DNA from: DT-110 sp030148525
GTDB taxonomy: Bacteria > Bacteroidota > Bacteroidia > Chitinophagales > Saprospiraceae
Direction of reading: 5' to 3'
Assembly: GCA_965227445.1 (NCBI GenBank)
Contig: OZ245751.1
Location: forward strand, 5,952,001-6,016,000
Length of the DNA stretch: 64,000 bases
The position numbers and the translations under genes were made by a program. Under the pieces are notes generated by a model. The model was not told where the DNA came from, did no database searches, and saw only the letters and a list, made by a program, of their open reading frames with translations. Shown piece after piece: positions 43,422-52,600 of the stretch (within the stretch, counting starts at the first letter, position 1; each line of letters begins with the position of its first letter).

Positions 43422-44040
43422 AATGTTTCTGAAGGCCAGTTTGACCAAACCGGCTGTTTTACGATCGTAAAACAGCCGGTTTTTATTTGTAGAAAAATAG
43501 CCGTCAGGAGATATGATTTTTTTAGAATTCAGAAAAGTTATACATTGAGATCAATCAGGGGGTGCCTAAGGAAGTAGTGAGCCCTTATAAACTCCCCTTT
43601 TTGGTAGGCGGGGCCTCGTTGGACTACCAAAAAAAAAGTTGCCGCACATATTACGCACGGCAACTACTAAAAATGGATTAGTATGAAAAAACTTTTTTGA
43701 GCTATGTAGAGGAGTTGTTCCGTCCCGAACAACTCACTAGCTTTCGATTTACCCTACCTTTCTAACTTCCTTTCTTTCTCTTTTGTTTTGTGTCAATTAT
43801 ACAATAAGTAGATTTCAGGCCTTTTTTCGTATGAAATGAGGCCTTTATCATTAAAGACATGCCCAAATATAAGTAGTTGCACGGAGGGTATTGGAAAATA
43901 ATGCCGAAATGCAAGGATTCGTCTACCAACAGACAATGCAGACCTAAGCATCGGGTTGATAGACTTCAATTAGCCGGTTTATCCCTCGATTCTGTTGGGT
44001 AGAAAACCCGGGCTAACAGGCTTCAAAGAGGTGAATCAAT
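43422..44040. other. 619-bp spacer with terminator and several hairpins
   Basis: Besides the terminator at 43447-43487 it holds four hairpins in a row. These are TTTTTGGTAG/CTACCAAAAA (43598-43632), GTTGCCG/CGGCAAC (about 43639-43665), GAGTTGTTC/GAACAACTC (about 43712-43735), and AGGCC/GGCCT (about 43817-43843). There is no convincing ORF. It may carry a small structured RNA. Confidence 0.45.
43447..43487 (+). terminator. Strong intrinsic terminator
   Basis: A perfect 16-bp stem (43447-43462 with 43467-43482), loop GATC, followed by TTTTATTTG. It ends the transcript of the peptidase-propeller-barrel gene. Confidence 0.9.
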
Positions 44041-44943
44041 TTAAGCGGTGAGAAATGCAGCGCCAAATACACCGGCACTATCTCCTAGTTTTGGCCGTAA
44101 GATCGGGGTGTCTAATCGCGGGTTAAATACAAAGGATTTCACCCGTTCCACCCCTTCGGTGTACAGCTCCTCAATATTGCCAACACCGCCACCAATAATG
44201 ATAGCATCGGGATCGAGTATATTGACCAGGTTGGCAATACCCTTTCCAAAGAAATGAAGTAATCGTTCCATGGTTGCCGTTGCGTGTGGGTCGACCCCGT
44301 CGCGGTGGCGTTGGACAATTTCTTTCAGCTTGCGTTCGGTGCCACTCTGACTGTGGTAATATCGTTGCAGAAAGGGACCGGAGATAATAGTTTCCACACA
44401 TCCTTTATTGCCACAGTAGCATTCGGCCCCACTTTCGTCGAGGAAGGAGTGACCCCATTCACCACCGATTCCCTGCAGTCCCCCGTGTACCTGCCCGTTG
44501 ATCACAATACCTCCACCGACACCCGTACCCATGATGACACCAAAGGTGAGCCGGGGGTTCTCGACGTGGTCGGGAACGATGCCCATACGTGTTTCCGCCA
44601 TGGCAAAGCAATTGGCGTCATTGGCCAGCCTAAAGGAGTAACCCAGTTTATTTTCCAAATCCTTATGGAAAGGCTTATGGTTCAGTACAATGGAGTTACT
44701 GTTCTTTAATAAACCGGTGGGGGGGTCAATAGCTCCGGGGGTGCCCATGCCGATGGTAGTGGGGCTGATGCCGGTCTCCTTTTTTAGTAGCTCGATCAGG
44801 TAACCAACTTGTTGAATGACGTGATCGTAGCCCTGATCAGCTTCGGTGTTTACGCGCAAACGAGCGAGTACGTCCGGTTGGGCCGCACTTTTCAGCACGA
44901 CACCTTCAATTTTTGTACCTCCCAGGTCGATACCCCAGAGCAT
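44041..44943 (-). CDS. ROK family sugar kinase-like protein (300 aa)
   Basis: Phosphate-binding GIDLGGTKIEGVV at the N-terminus, catalytic Asp in NDANCFAMAE, GTGVGGGIVINGQ, and the ROK zinc motif with H in GEWGHSF and Cys cluster CYCGNKGCVE. No helix-turn-helix domain, so it is a kinase rather than a repressor. The usual reaction is phosphorylation of a hexose (glucose, fructose or N-acetylglucosamine). The specificity cannot be read from the sequence. It stands alone between two long spacers. Confidence 0.92.
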   Translation of the reverse strand: MLWGIDLGGTKIEGVVLKSAAQPDVLARLRVNTEADQGYDHVIQQVGYLIELLKKETGISPTTIGMGTPGAIDPPTGLLKNSNSIVLNHKPFHKDLENKLGYSFRLANDANCFAMAETRMGIVPDHVENPRLTFGVIMGTGVGGGIVINGQVHGGLQGIGGEWGHSFLDESGAECYCGNKGCVETIISGPFLQRYYHSQSGTERKLKEIVQRHRDGVDPHATATMERLLHFFGKGIANLVNILDPDAIIIGGGVGNIEELYTEGVERVKSFVFNPRLDTPILRPKLGDSAGVFGAAFLTA

Positions 44944-45258
44944 AAGCGTTGGTTTTAAGGTTAGGTCTTGAAATTATCAAAGTAAATATTCCGTTTCCGT
45001 AAAGGCTTGGGCGAAGCATGCTCTTTTTACGCGAGTATAAACTCCACCCGAAGTGGTTTTGCTACGCAGTACTTTGTGCTGGGACAGCAAACCACTTCCC
45101 AGTCGGTACAGACGTGTTTTCGTGCCTTCAGTGAACGGACCCTAAAATCGTTCATGAAGATAACCGCACAAGCCTAAAAACCAAAAGATACAAATCTGAG
45201 AATTATTCCCTTCCGAATGGCACAGACATAAATCAAAGTTACGTAGGTATACAGAGCT
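44944..45258. other. 315-bp spacer with two repeat elements
   Basis: Contains copy 2 of the 50-bp palindrome (45049-45098) and an end fragment of the MITE-like element (about 45217-45262). TTACTTTG in minus orientation upstream of the ROK gene could be a -7 box. No gene is seen. Confidence 0.5.
45049..45098 (+). repeat. 50-bp palindromic repeat, copy 2
   Basis: CGAAGTGGTTTTGCTACGCAG at the left and AAACCACTTC at the right, with ACTTTGTGCTGGGAC between. It shares the left flank TTTTTACGCGAGT with the 7.8 kb copy. Confidence 0.75.
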
Positions 45259-45262
45259 CTAA
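45217..45262 (+). repeat. Truncated MITE-like element, one end only
   Basis: GGCACAGACATAAATCAAAG and the following TATACAGAGCTCTAA match the right end of copy A (GGCACAGCCATAAATCAAGG, TTACAGTGTACTA). The left part is missing. It reaches the 3' end of the cyanophycinase-like gene. Confidence 0.55.
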
Positions 45263-46614
45263 GGTACCTTTTGAATATACAGTGGCACGGAATACCACTC
45301 GTTTTTTTGGCGAAAGCCAAGCCAGTGTAAGCCCGGGATTGCACTGGGTATGTTCAACACCAGTGGTTGCTGACCAGCAAAAATGTGTATCTCTTGGCGT
45401 TGCCCGTTTGGCCGGATTAAACGCGAGTCATCCGGAACCCCGGTGAGCCCTTCCAGGTAGAGTTGACCAACACCTGACCACGGATTGGGAAATACCCGGG
45501 GACTATTGGCGGGCGTTACCGGCGGAAGGGAGGTTCGCATACACTGCGGTGCCTGGCCTGGCCCCGACTGCCACTTGCCATCTTCGACCCACCAGTTTTC
45601 CCAACTTCCGCCTTTGCCGGTCGACCAGTTTGTGAGGTCAAATGTGTGCGTGCCATCCGGGTTGCCAGGGACTTTGTAGACCCGGACCGCCTGCTGTTGC
45701 CGCGACCAGGTCAGAGGTTGCCCTGCCTCCAGGTTTTCGGGCCCTGCCTCTTCACCCTCACAACTCACTTGCAGAAAGTAGGCTACATCCTCCTTATCAG
45801 GATAATCGCCGTAGACGTGGGCAATGCCGGAGGGGTCGATACAAACAGCTGTGTATTCATCACAGGCAATGCCTCGCATGGGGTACCCCTTCCGGGCAAA
45901 AGCTCGTGCGAGGAAAGCGACGTGCCGCCCTTGTCGCTGCCGTTCACTGTAGTGGGTATCCGTAATGGTATTTGCCAGTATGGGTAAATTCAGAAAGGGT
46001 TGGGAGTCGACCGTCATAGCCTCGTGAAAAGGGTTACTGAGTGCTTCATCCGATTGGATGGTCCCCTCGATAGCACTAAAGTAGGGGGTACCCATAATGG
46101 CCATGCCGGCGCTGGTACCTCCGATAGGGATGTTTCGTTCGGTCAGTGCCCGGTTGATCAGGCTGTCGACCGGGCTGTCGCGCCAGTAATTCACGTAGGT
46201 CGATTGATCACCGCCCGCAAACCAAATGGCATCAGCCTCGCGTATGCGTTGGTGCACGTAGGGATCATAGGAGGCCTCCCGGCTGTGGCATAGGATGGTC
46301 TCCACGGAGTGAACAGGTACGCCCAGCTGCGAAAAGAGGTAGTCATTATACCCGTCGGAGCCACTGGTGCGCAGCACCAGAATATCCCCACCCTCGCTGC
46401 GTTCGAGGAACCAACGCATGGCGTCGTCGTCTTCGGTGCGTCCCCCCATCAGGCAAATACCGCCTTCGGGTTGCACCGTTATGGCCGTATCGGGCCCCGA
46501 CCGATATGAGGTATACGACTGGTCTTGAGCATGGACACAATGAGGAATGGTCAGTAACAGGCCAAGGATACAAGTGCTGATTACCTGAGTTGCAAACGTT
46601 GGGATGGCATACAT
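45259..46614 (-). CDS. Secreted cyanophycinase-like peptidase (S51) with C-terminal sorting domain (451 aa)
   Basis: Signal peptide to about residue 29 (CVHAQ). The S51/cyanophycinase domain has the nucleophile Ser in IGGTSAGMAIMG, WFAGGDQSTYV and ICLMGGRTEDDDAMRWF. Cyanophycinases cut beta-Asp-Arg dipeptides from cyanophycin, but related S51 enzymes cut other Asp peptides. The C-terminus (RVFPNPWSG onwards, to LYIQKVP) looks like a T9SS-type sorting domain, though the family's final Lys/Arg-rich end is modest. A surface or secreted S51 enzyme suggests foraging on polymer. It is flanked by palindromic repeats. Confidence 0.85.
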   Translation of the reverse strand: MYAIPTFATQVISTCILGLLLTIPHCVHAQDQSYTSYRSGPDTAITVQPEGGICLMGGRTEDDDAMRWFLERSEGGDILVLRTSGSDGYNDYLFSQLGVPVHSVETILCHSREASYDPYVHQRIREADAIWFAGGDQSTYVNYWRDSPVDSLINRALTERNIPIGGTSAGMAIMGTPYFSAIEGTIQSDEALSNPFHEAMTVDSQPFLNLPILANTITDTHYSERQRQGRHVAFLARAFARKGYPMRGIACDEYTAVCIDPSGIAHVYGDYPDKEDVAYFLQVSCEGEEAGPENLEAGQPLTWSRQQQAVRVYKVPGNPDGTHTFDLTNWSTGKGGSWENWWVEDGKWQSGPGQAPQCMRTSLPPVTPANSPRVFPNPWSGVGQLYLEGLTGVPDDSRLIRPNGQRQEIHIFAGQQPLVLNIPSAIPGLHWLGFRQKNEWYSVPLYIQKVP

Positions 46615-46746
46615 TATAGTGGATATGATTTGGTGTATATATAGATCATAAACAAACTCTAAAAGAAGTAATAAACCCTAAACCACTCTTTTTGTGGTTT
46701 TTTTAAAAACTCATTTTACGGACAAATTTTGAGATTATACCGACAA

Positions 46747-46796
46747 CGAAGCGGTTTTGCTCCGCAGTACTTCCTGCCGGGACTCCAAACCACTTC
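46747..46796 (+). repeat. 50-bp palindromic repeat, copy 3
   Basis: CGAAGCGGTTTTGCTCCGCAG on the left and AAACCACTTC on the right, with ACTTCCTGCCGGGACTCC between. Close to copies 1 and 2. The upstream CGACAA is shared with the complement of copy 1. Confidence 0.75.
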
Positions 46797-46922
46797 AGAA
46801 GGGGTATATTTCATCCTGTAACCGAACCAGGTCAATCGTGGATAGCTGAAAGTGACTGGCTCTGCGTTCGCAAAAAGGAACATCTGAGATTCGCCTGACC
46901 GGCCAGATAATTGGGCAACAGC

Positions 46923-46954
46923 TTGTGCTTTATAATGGGCGAATGGTATCTTGG
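46923..46954 (+). promoter_or_regulatory. Candidate promoter of the GHL10-NamZ gene
   Basis: TTG at 46923-46925, 21-nt spacer, TATCTTGG at 46947-46954, which is one base off TAnnTTTG. The start codon is 29 nt downstream. Confidence 0.5.
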
Positions 46955-46983
46955 CGTCTGCATAAATCCCAAAATCTATTCCC

Positions 46984-49674
46984 ATGCGTGGCTCTGGCTT
47001 TCTTCTGACTTTTTGTTTATCCCTGATCCTTTTGCAATGCGGCACCCCCGAACCCGCCCGACAGAGCGAAACGATTCCCGAACCTGTGGAGCCTTCCTCC
47101 GTGCCCCGGGAGTTTCGGGCCGCCTGGGTGGCTACGGTGGCTAATATTAACTGGCCCAGTGAACCAGGTCTGCCGGTCCCTCAGCAAAAGCAGGAAGCCC
47201 GGGAATTACTAGATCTGCTGGCCGATCACAACTTTAATGCGGTCGTCTTTCAGGTGCGTCCGCAAGCGGATGCTCTGTACGACAGCCCCCTCGAACCCTG
47301 GTCTTATTTCCTGACCGGTCAGCAGGGCCAGGCGCCCCAACCTTACTACGACCCCCTGGCTTTCTGGATCGAGGAAGCCCACCGACGCGGACTGGAGTTG
47401 CACGCCTGGCTCAATCCCTATCGTGCCCATCATCCTACCGGAAAAGAGGTGACTAATGCCTCCATCGTAAAACAAAAACCAGAACTGGTGGTGCCACTGG
47501 CTACCGGGTATTGGTGGATGAAGCCTACCCACCCCGAAACCCAGCGCCATACGACCTCCGTGGTGGTGGACCTGATCGATCGCTACAACCTCGATGGGAT
47601 TCACTTCGACGATTATTTCTACCCCTATCCCTCCTATAACGAAGGAGCTGACTTTCCCGACCATGATGATTACCTGGCCTACCAAAATAATGGCGGTACA
47701 TTTAGTCAGGACGACTGGCGGCGGGAAGCAGTCGACACCTTTATTCATCAGTTGTACGACACCATCAAGGCGCGTAAGCCTCACATAAAATTCGGGATCA
47801 GCCCCTTTGGCATCTGGCGTCCTGGTAATCCGGCCAGTATTCAGGGCTTTGATCAGTACGCCGAACTGTACGCCGATGCCCGTAAGTGGTTCCGGGAGGG
47901 GTGGGTCGACTACTGGACTCCCCAATTGTACTGGCCGGTGAACCAGGTTCCCCAAAGCTTTCCGGTACTTCTCGATTGGTGGGCAGAGCAAAATATTCAG
48001 CAACGGCACCTGTGGCCGGGGATGAGTATTGGTCGCAAGCAGGGGGAGGCTGCCGTCGACGAAACCATCAATCAGATCATGATTACCCGCGGACAGGTTA
48101 GTGACGCACCGGGTACCGTGCATTGGAGCATTGCACCCCTGGTGAATCATCCGACCCTCGCCCGGGAACTCCTGGAGGGCCCCTACCGAAAACCCGCTCT
48201 GGTACCGGCATCACCCTGGCTGGATGCCCGTCCGCCACAGCCTCCGCGTATCGATGGAGTAGTACAGGGTGATTCTTTGCTGGTGACCTGGCAGCCCGAT
48301 GCCGGGGAGCCCGTCGCTCGCTGGATACTAACGTATGGCTACGGTGGCCAGTCCGATACCTATGATATTCTGGGGGGTAATACCCGTACCATCCGTTTGC
48401 CCCTCTTTGCCCGCAAGGCAGGTATTTCTCTTACCCAGCCACCTGAACCCATGCCTCCGGCTAATCAGGTGCTGGATCCACTGACTCGCGTATCCCTGCG
48501 TGCGGTTGATCGGGCCGGTAACGAAAGTAATCGGACAATGGTGACCCTGCCCTCTTTCACACTACAGCAGGCGGCCCCCCTGAATTCCTTTTTCCGCGAT
48601 CCCGCGCCGCCGACCCTTCGTGGTTTTCAAACGGGATGGCGTGTCCTCACCACCCTGCAACCCGAGGTGCTTCGGAATAAACGGTGGGCTTTGCTGACGC
48701 ATTTAGATGCCAGCCATGATCTTACCCGTGATGATTATCGCCAATTGGCTATCCGGTCCCGCAGTACCTTCGCGGGGCAGGTTGATGCGGGGCAGGCAGG
48801 CATTCCCGCCGAGGGGGTTTTTCGTTCCCTGGATGCGTCTTTGGCACGGGCTATTGATGTGCTGGTGATCCACCTGCAACTCGACGGATCGGCCTGGGAT
48901 CCCAACCTCAAAGCTTTGTACCGCACGCTACGCTGGTGTAGCAATCAAGGTATTTCGGTAGTAGTGGTCGATCGGCCCAATCCACTGGGAGTACAACGGA
49001 TCGAAGGTCCGGTCTTGCCCCGGCCAAAGGATATTGGAGGGGCTTTGCCTCTTCGGTATGGTCTCACGGTCGCCGAACTGGCCCGGTACTGGAATGCCCG
49101 CTACCAGATGGGGGTCGCCTTACAAACGCTCAATATGCAAGCCTATACCCGTTCCATGACCTGGACGGAGACCGGACTAATATGGCGTAGCGGCCGGATC
49201 GACTTACCAGGCCCCGATCACGTTCTGGCCCAACCGGGTATGCGGTTGTTAACCTATGCCGGCTACGAGGCTGGTCTGGAAGTACAACGTCCTTATCTGG
49301 CTTTTTCTCTGCCCGCAGAATCGGAGCAACCCGATGCCCGGCCCACCCTGTTGCAAAACCTAGATCCGGCTGTCGGTGATTTGGTCGACTTGCAGGTACT
49401 TCGCATGACGGATGCTGGTCGAAACGGGCAGCAGTGGGTGGTACGGCTTACGCCAAAAGAAGCCCGGGCCTTCCAGTCAGTGCGGTTGGCAGCCTATTTG
49501 CTGGATGGGCTGTATCGAACCTACCCCAATCAATTCAACTGGTTTACGACTGGACTGCAACCCGCACCGGGAACTCCTGGTTTGAGTGCGATGGGTGTTT
49601 GGGAAGCATGGCAGAGGCAGGCGGCTGACTTCCGGGGACAGCAGGAATATTATCAGCTGTACGATAATCAATAA
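46984..49674 (+). CDS. Fusion of GHL10 (DUF187) glycoside hydrolase and NamZ-like (DUF1343) domain, lipoprotein (896 aa)
   Basis: Signal with lipobox LILLQCGTPE (Cys19). The first domain (about 40-380) is a GHL10/DUF187 TIM barrel (EFRAAWVATVANINWPSE, FQVRPQADALYDS, GIHFDDYFYPYPSY, WTPQLYWPV). A fibronectin-like linker (about 405-510) follows. The last part (about 560-896) resembles NamZ exo-muramidases (VVVVDRPNPLGVQRIEGPVLP, LTVAELARYWN). The NamZ signatures LFSPEHG and DIQDVG are replaced (AIRSRSTFAG, HLQLDG), so this domain looks inactive and may bind murein. The product is probably a murein glycan hydrolase on the surface or in the periplasm. Confidence 0.82.
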   Translation: MRGSGFLLTFCLSLILLQCGTPEPARQSETIPEPVEPSSVPREFRAAWVATVANINWPSEPGLPVPQQKQEARELLDLLADHNFNAVVFQVRPQADALYDSPLEPWSYFLTGQQGQAPQPYYDPLAFWIEEAHRRGLELHAWLNPYRAHHPTGKEVTNASIVKQKPELVVPLATGYWWMKPTHPETQRHTTSVVVDLIDRYNLDGIHFDDYFYPYPSYNEGADFPDHDDYLAYQNNGGTFSQDDWRREAVDTFIHQLYDTIKARKPHIKFGISPFGIWRPGNPASIQGFDQYAELYADARKWFREGWVDYWTPQLYWPVNQVPQSFPVLLDWWAEQNIQQRHLWPGMSIGRKQGEAAVDETINQIMITRGQVSDAPGTVHWSIAPLVNHPTLARELLEGPYRKPALVPASPWLDARPPQPPRIDGVVQGDSLLVTWQPDAGEPVARWILTYGYGGQSDTYDILGGNTRTIRLPLFARKAGISLTQPPEPMPPANQVLDPLTRVSLRAVDRAGNESNRTMVTLPSFTLQQAAPLNSFFRDPAPPTLRGFQTGWRVLTTLQPEVLRNKRWALLTHLDASHDLTRDDYRQLAIRSRSTFAGQVDAGQAGIPAEGVFRSLDASLARAIDVLVIHLQLDGSAWDPNLKALYRTLRWCSNQGISVVVVDRPNPLGVQRIEGPVLPRPKDIGGALPLRYGLTVAELARYWNARYQMGVALQTLNMQAYTRSMTWTETGLIWRSGRIDLPGPDHVLAQPGMRLLTYAGYEAGLEVQRPYLAFSLPAESEQPDARPTLLQNLDPAVGDLVDLQVLRMTDAGRNGQQWVVRLTPKEARAFQSVRLAAYLLDGLYRTYPNQFNWFTTGLQPAPGTPGLSAMGVWEAWQRQAADFRGQQEYYQLYDNQ

Positions 49675-52600
49675 TCCTCGGCGGAGGGGGGCGACAATCT
49701 GTCCAACCTTTTTTGGTAGGTGAAACGGGGCGTATCCCGGTAGAGATCATCGTACAGGTGACGAGCTTTTTTCCACTGCTCGTCGTCGTCGGGGAAAAGG
49801 ACAGTCCACTCGTAGCGGGCGGCGGCTTCCTGATCTTTGTCGAGGTTTCCTTCCAGAAGCCGGGAGAGGATGGTTTTCGCTCGATCGGTGTCTTTCGCGA
49901 GGCGGGCGGCCTGGGCTTCCAATAAATGAGCATCAAATAAGAGATCGGGATTCCCCAGGTTTTCGGCTATTTCGACTGCTTCGCGCACGATTTCACCGAG
50001 TGCTTCCTTGTCACCGGTTTCCAGCAATACTAATCCCTTTTCGACCAGGCTACTCCCCAGGACTAATTTATTACCGATATGGCGGGTCATGTCGATAGCC
50101 CGATTGTAAAAGTGAAGCGACCGGTCGTATTGCTCCAGGTAATAAAAGATGTCACCCAGGGTATTCACTGCCTTGGCGATGCCCTTGCGGTAATTCAGCT
50201 CTTCGGAGATCATCAGGCTTTTCTGCAGGTACTCAATAGCTTTATAAAAGTCTCCCTGAATATTTAGCAATTGCCCGATCAGCCCCAGGGCAATGGCTGT
50301 ACCTTGTTTGTCACCCAGTTGCTCGCACAGTTCCAGGTCATCCACGTAGTGCGACATGGCGCGTTTGTAGTCGCCCTTACGCTCGTATACGATCCCTATA
50401 TTTCCGATGGCGATGGATACCAAATGCTTATTGCCCAGTTCACGGCTGATGTCGAGACCCAGTTCAAAGCTTTCCAAAGCCGAATCGTAGTCTCCTTGTT
50501 CCAGGTAGACGATGCCCATATAGGTGCGGATAGTAGCGCAGCCCTGCTTGTCTTTATTGGATTCGCAGATGTGGAGTTGATCCTTTTGCTGACGAATACC
50601 CTCCTGGAATTCGCCCCGGTTCATATAAGTCAATCCGAGATTGGCCACAATGCGGGCGTCGATCTGGGGCGGGTCCAATTTGCGGCCGATGGCGATGCTC
50701 TCCTGGAAATACTGTTGAGCCTGATCATAAGCCCCCTGCCGGAAATACAAATTACCCAGATTTCCTTTTACCTTGACAATACCCGATTGGTCTTCCACGG
50801 ATTCAAAGAGCCGTTCGGCCGTTTGCAGGCGATTCTGGGCGTCGTCGTAATCGCCTTTCAGCAGTAGTACTTGTCCCAGGCTGTTGTGGGTGGTCCCGAG
50901 CAGTAAGACATCCCTCAGTTTTTTGGCAAGAGCCAAAGCCTCCCGGTACACTACTTCGCATTCTTCCCATTCGCCTATCAATTCCAGTACCCGACCTTTG
51001 CTGATCAGGGTCTTGATCTGGTGGGCTGAATCGGACTTTTCCTCCAGTTTTGTCAGTAATTTCTCGTAGAACTCCAGGGCCTGTTGGTTCTGGAAATTCC
51101 GGCGGGCGTAGTCGGCCGCTTTGCGAAGGTAGTCGCAGGTTTTATCAAAGACACCAGCTTTCTCGTAATGGAAGGCGAGGTCGACGTAGCGTTCTTCCAG
51201 TTTATCGGGGTATAGGTGCTCCATGGCCTCGGCGATCTGGCGATGGAGTTGCTGCAATCGGGTACGCAACTGCATACTGTAGGCAGCTTCCCGTAGCAGG
51301 GAGTGGCGGAAAATATACCGTAACTCACTCATAGCCTGCCAGATCTGGCCGTTTTCAGCTACTTTGATCTGTTCTAGCAGTAACTTACCGGTATCTCCGT
51401 TTTGACCAGAAAAATCCTGGTGAGACTTCATGACTTCCGTCAAAATAGGCACCTCGAATTCACGTCCGATGACCGCTGCCGCCTTAACCGTTTCCTTTAC
51501 CAGGGTCGACAGTCGGTCGATGCGGGCAGTCAGGATAGAATTGATGGAACTCGACAGTTGGATGTGTTCATCGGCCAGCATCCATTTTCCGTCTTTTTGC
51601 ACCAGAAACTCCTGTTCGCCGAAATACTCAAGGAGCTGTTGCAAGTAGAAGGGATTGGAGTTGGTGGTCCGCAGCAGCATGGTGAAAAAGGAATCGCTGA
51701 TAGGCCCCCGCAAATGAAATTCGGCAAACTGGCGGGCTGCATCCGAATTCAGGAAATTCAGGTCGATATCGATGACCGGCAAATGCATTTCCGTAAGGGT
51801 ACTGATGGGGAAAAAGGTGGGTTTACTCCCGTCGTCAAGGTAGCGGGAGGTAATGACCAACAGTAGCGGAAAGCGGGGCAGGTTACGGACCAGCTCCTGG
51901 ATTAATTCCAGGGAATTATCATCCAGCCAGTGGGCGTCTTCCAGCTCAACCACACAGGGCTTGATCAGCGATTCACTCAGCATCAGGTTGATGACGGCCT
52001 GGACCGTATTTCGGTAGCGGCCCTTAGCATCTAGTTGCTCCCACAAAGAATCAAAATAGACGATACCGAGCATAGCTGCCAGCACGGACTTAGTGCGAAG
52101 GAGCTCTTCCTGTAATTCATCGGCATCCGGATGCTCGATGGCGTCAAGCTCTTCGAGCAAGGTGCTAAATCGCCGCTCAAAATGATCGGTATTTTCTTCC
52201 GAGCTACCATCGGGTGATTGGTCGAAGTAGTTGCGCAGAAAAAAAACGAATGGGTTAAAAGGCTTTTTCAGTATCTGATCCGACTGACAAACGAACCACT
52301 GGATGCGGTCGGTACTTTCCAGTGCCTTTCGCAACTCGTGGGTGAGGCGGCTTTTACCTATGCCTGCTTCCCCGAAAATCTGAACGATCCCCGTGCTTTT
52401 GCGATCAAAGATGGGCTGGGAAAAGTCGATGAGTAATTGCATCTCTTCATCCCGGCCCACCATCGCCCCCTCGTAGGCGCTGTAGTAGGAATCGTTTTTC
52501 CCCACCATCTTGAACGTGGGGATGGTACCTTCGATGCCCTTGTATTTAATGTCTCCCTTATGTTGGAAGTGGAAGTAGGGATTCTTTCGGATTTCGGCAT

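Larger units (their letters stand above)
46615..46983. other. 369-bp divergent spacer with palindrome copy 3 and promoter
   Basis: Contains the hairpin AAACCAC/GTGGTTT with T tract (46681-46705), copy 3 of the 50-bp palindrome (46747-46796) and a candidate promoter at 46923-46954. No gene is seen. Confidence 0.5.
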
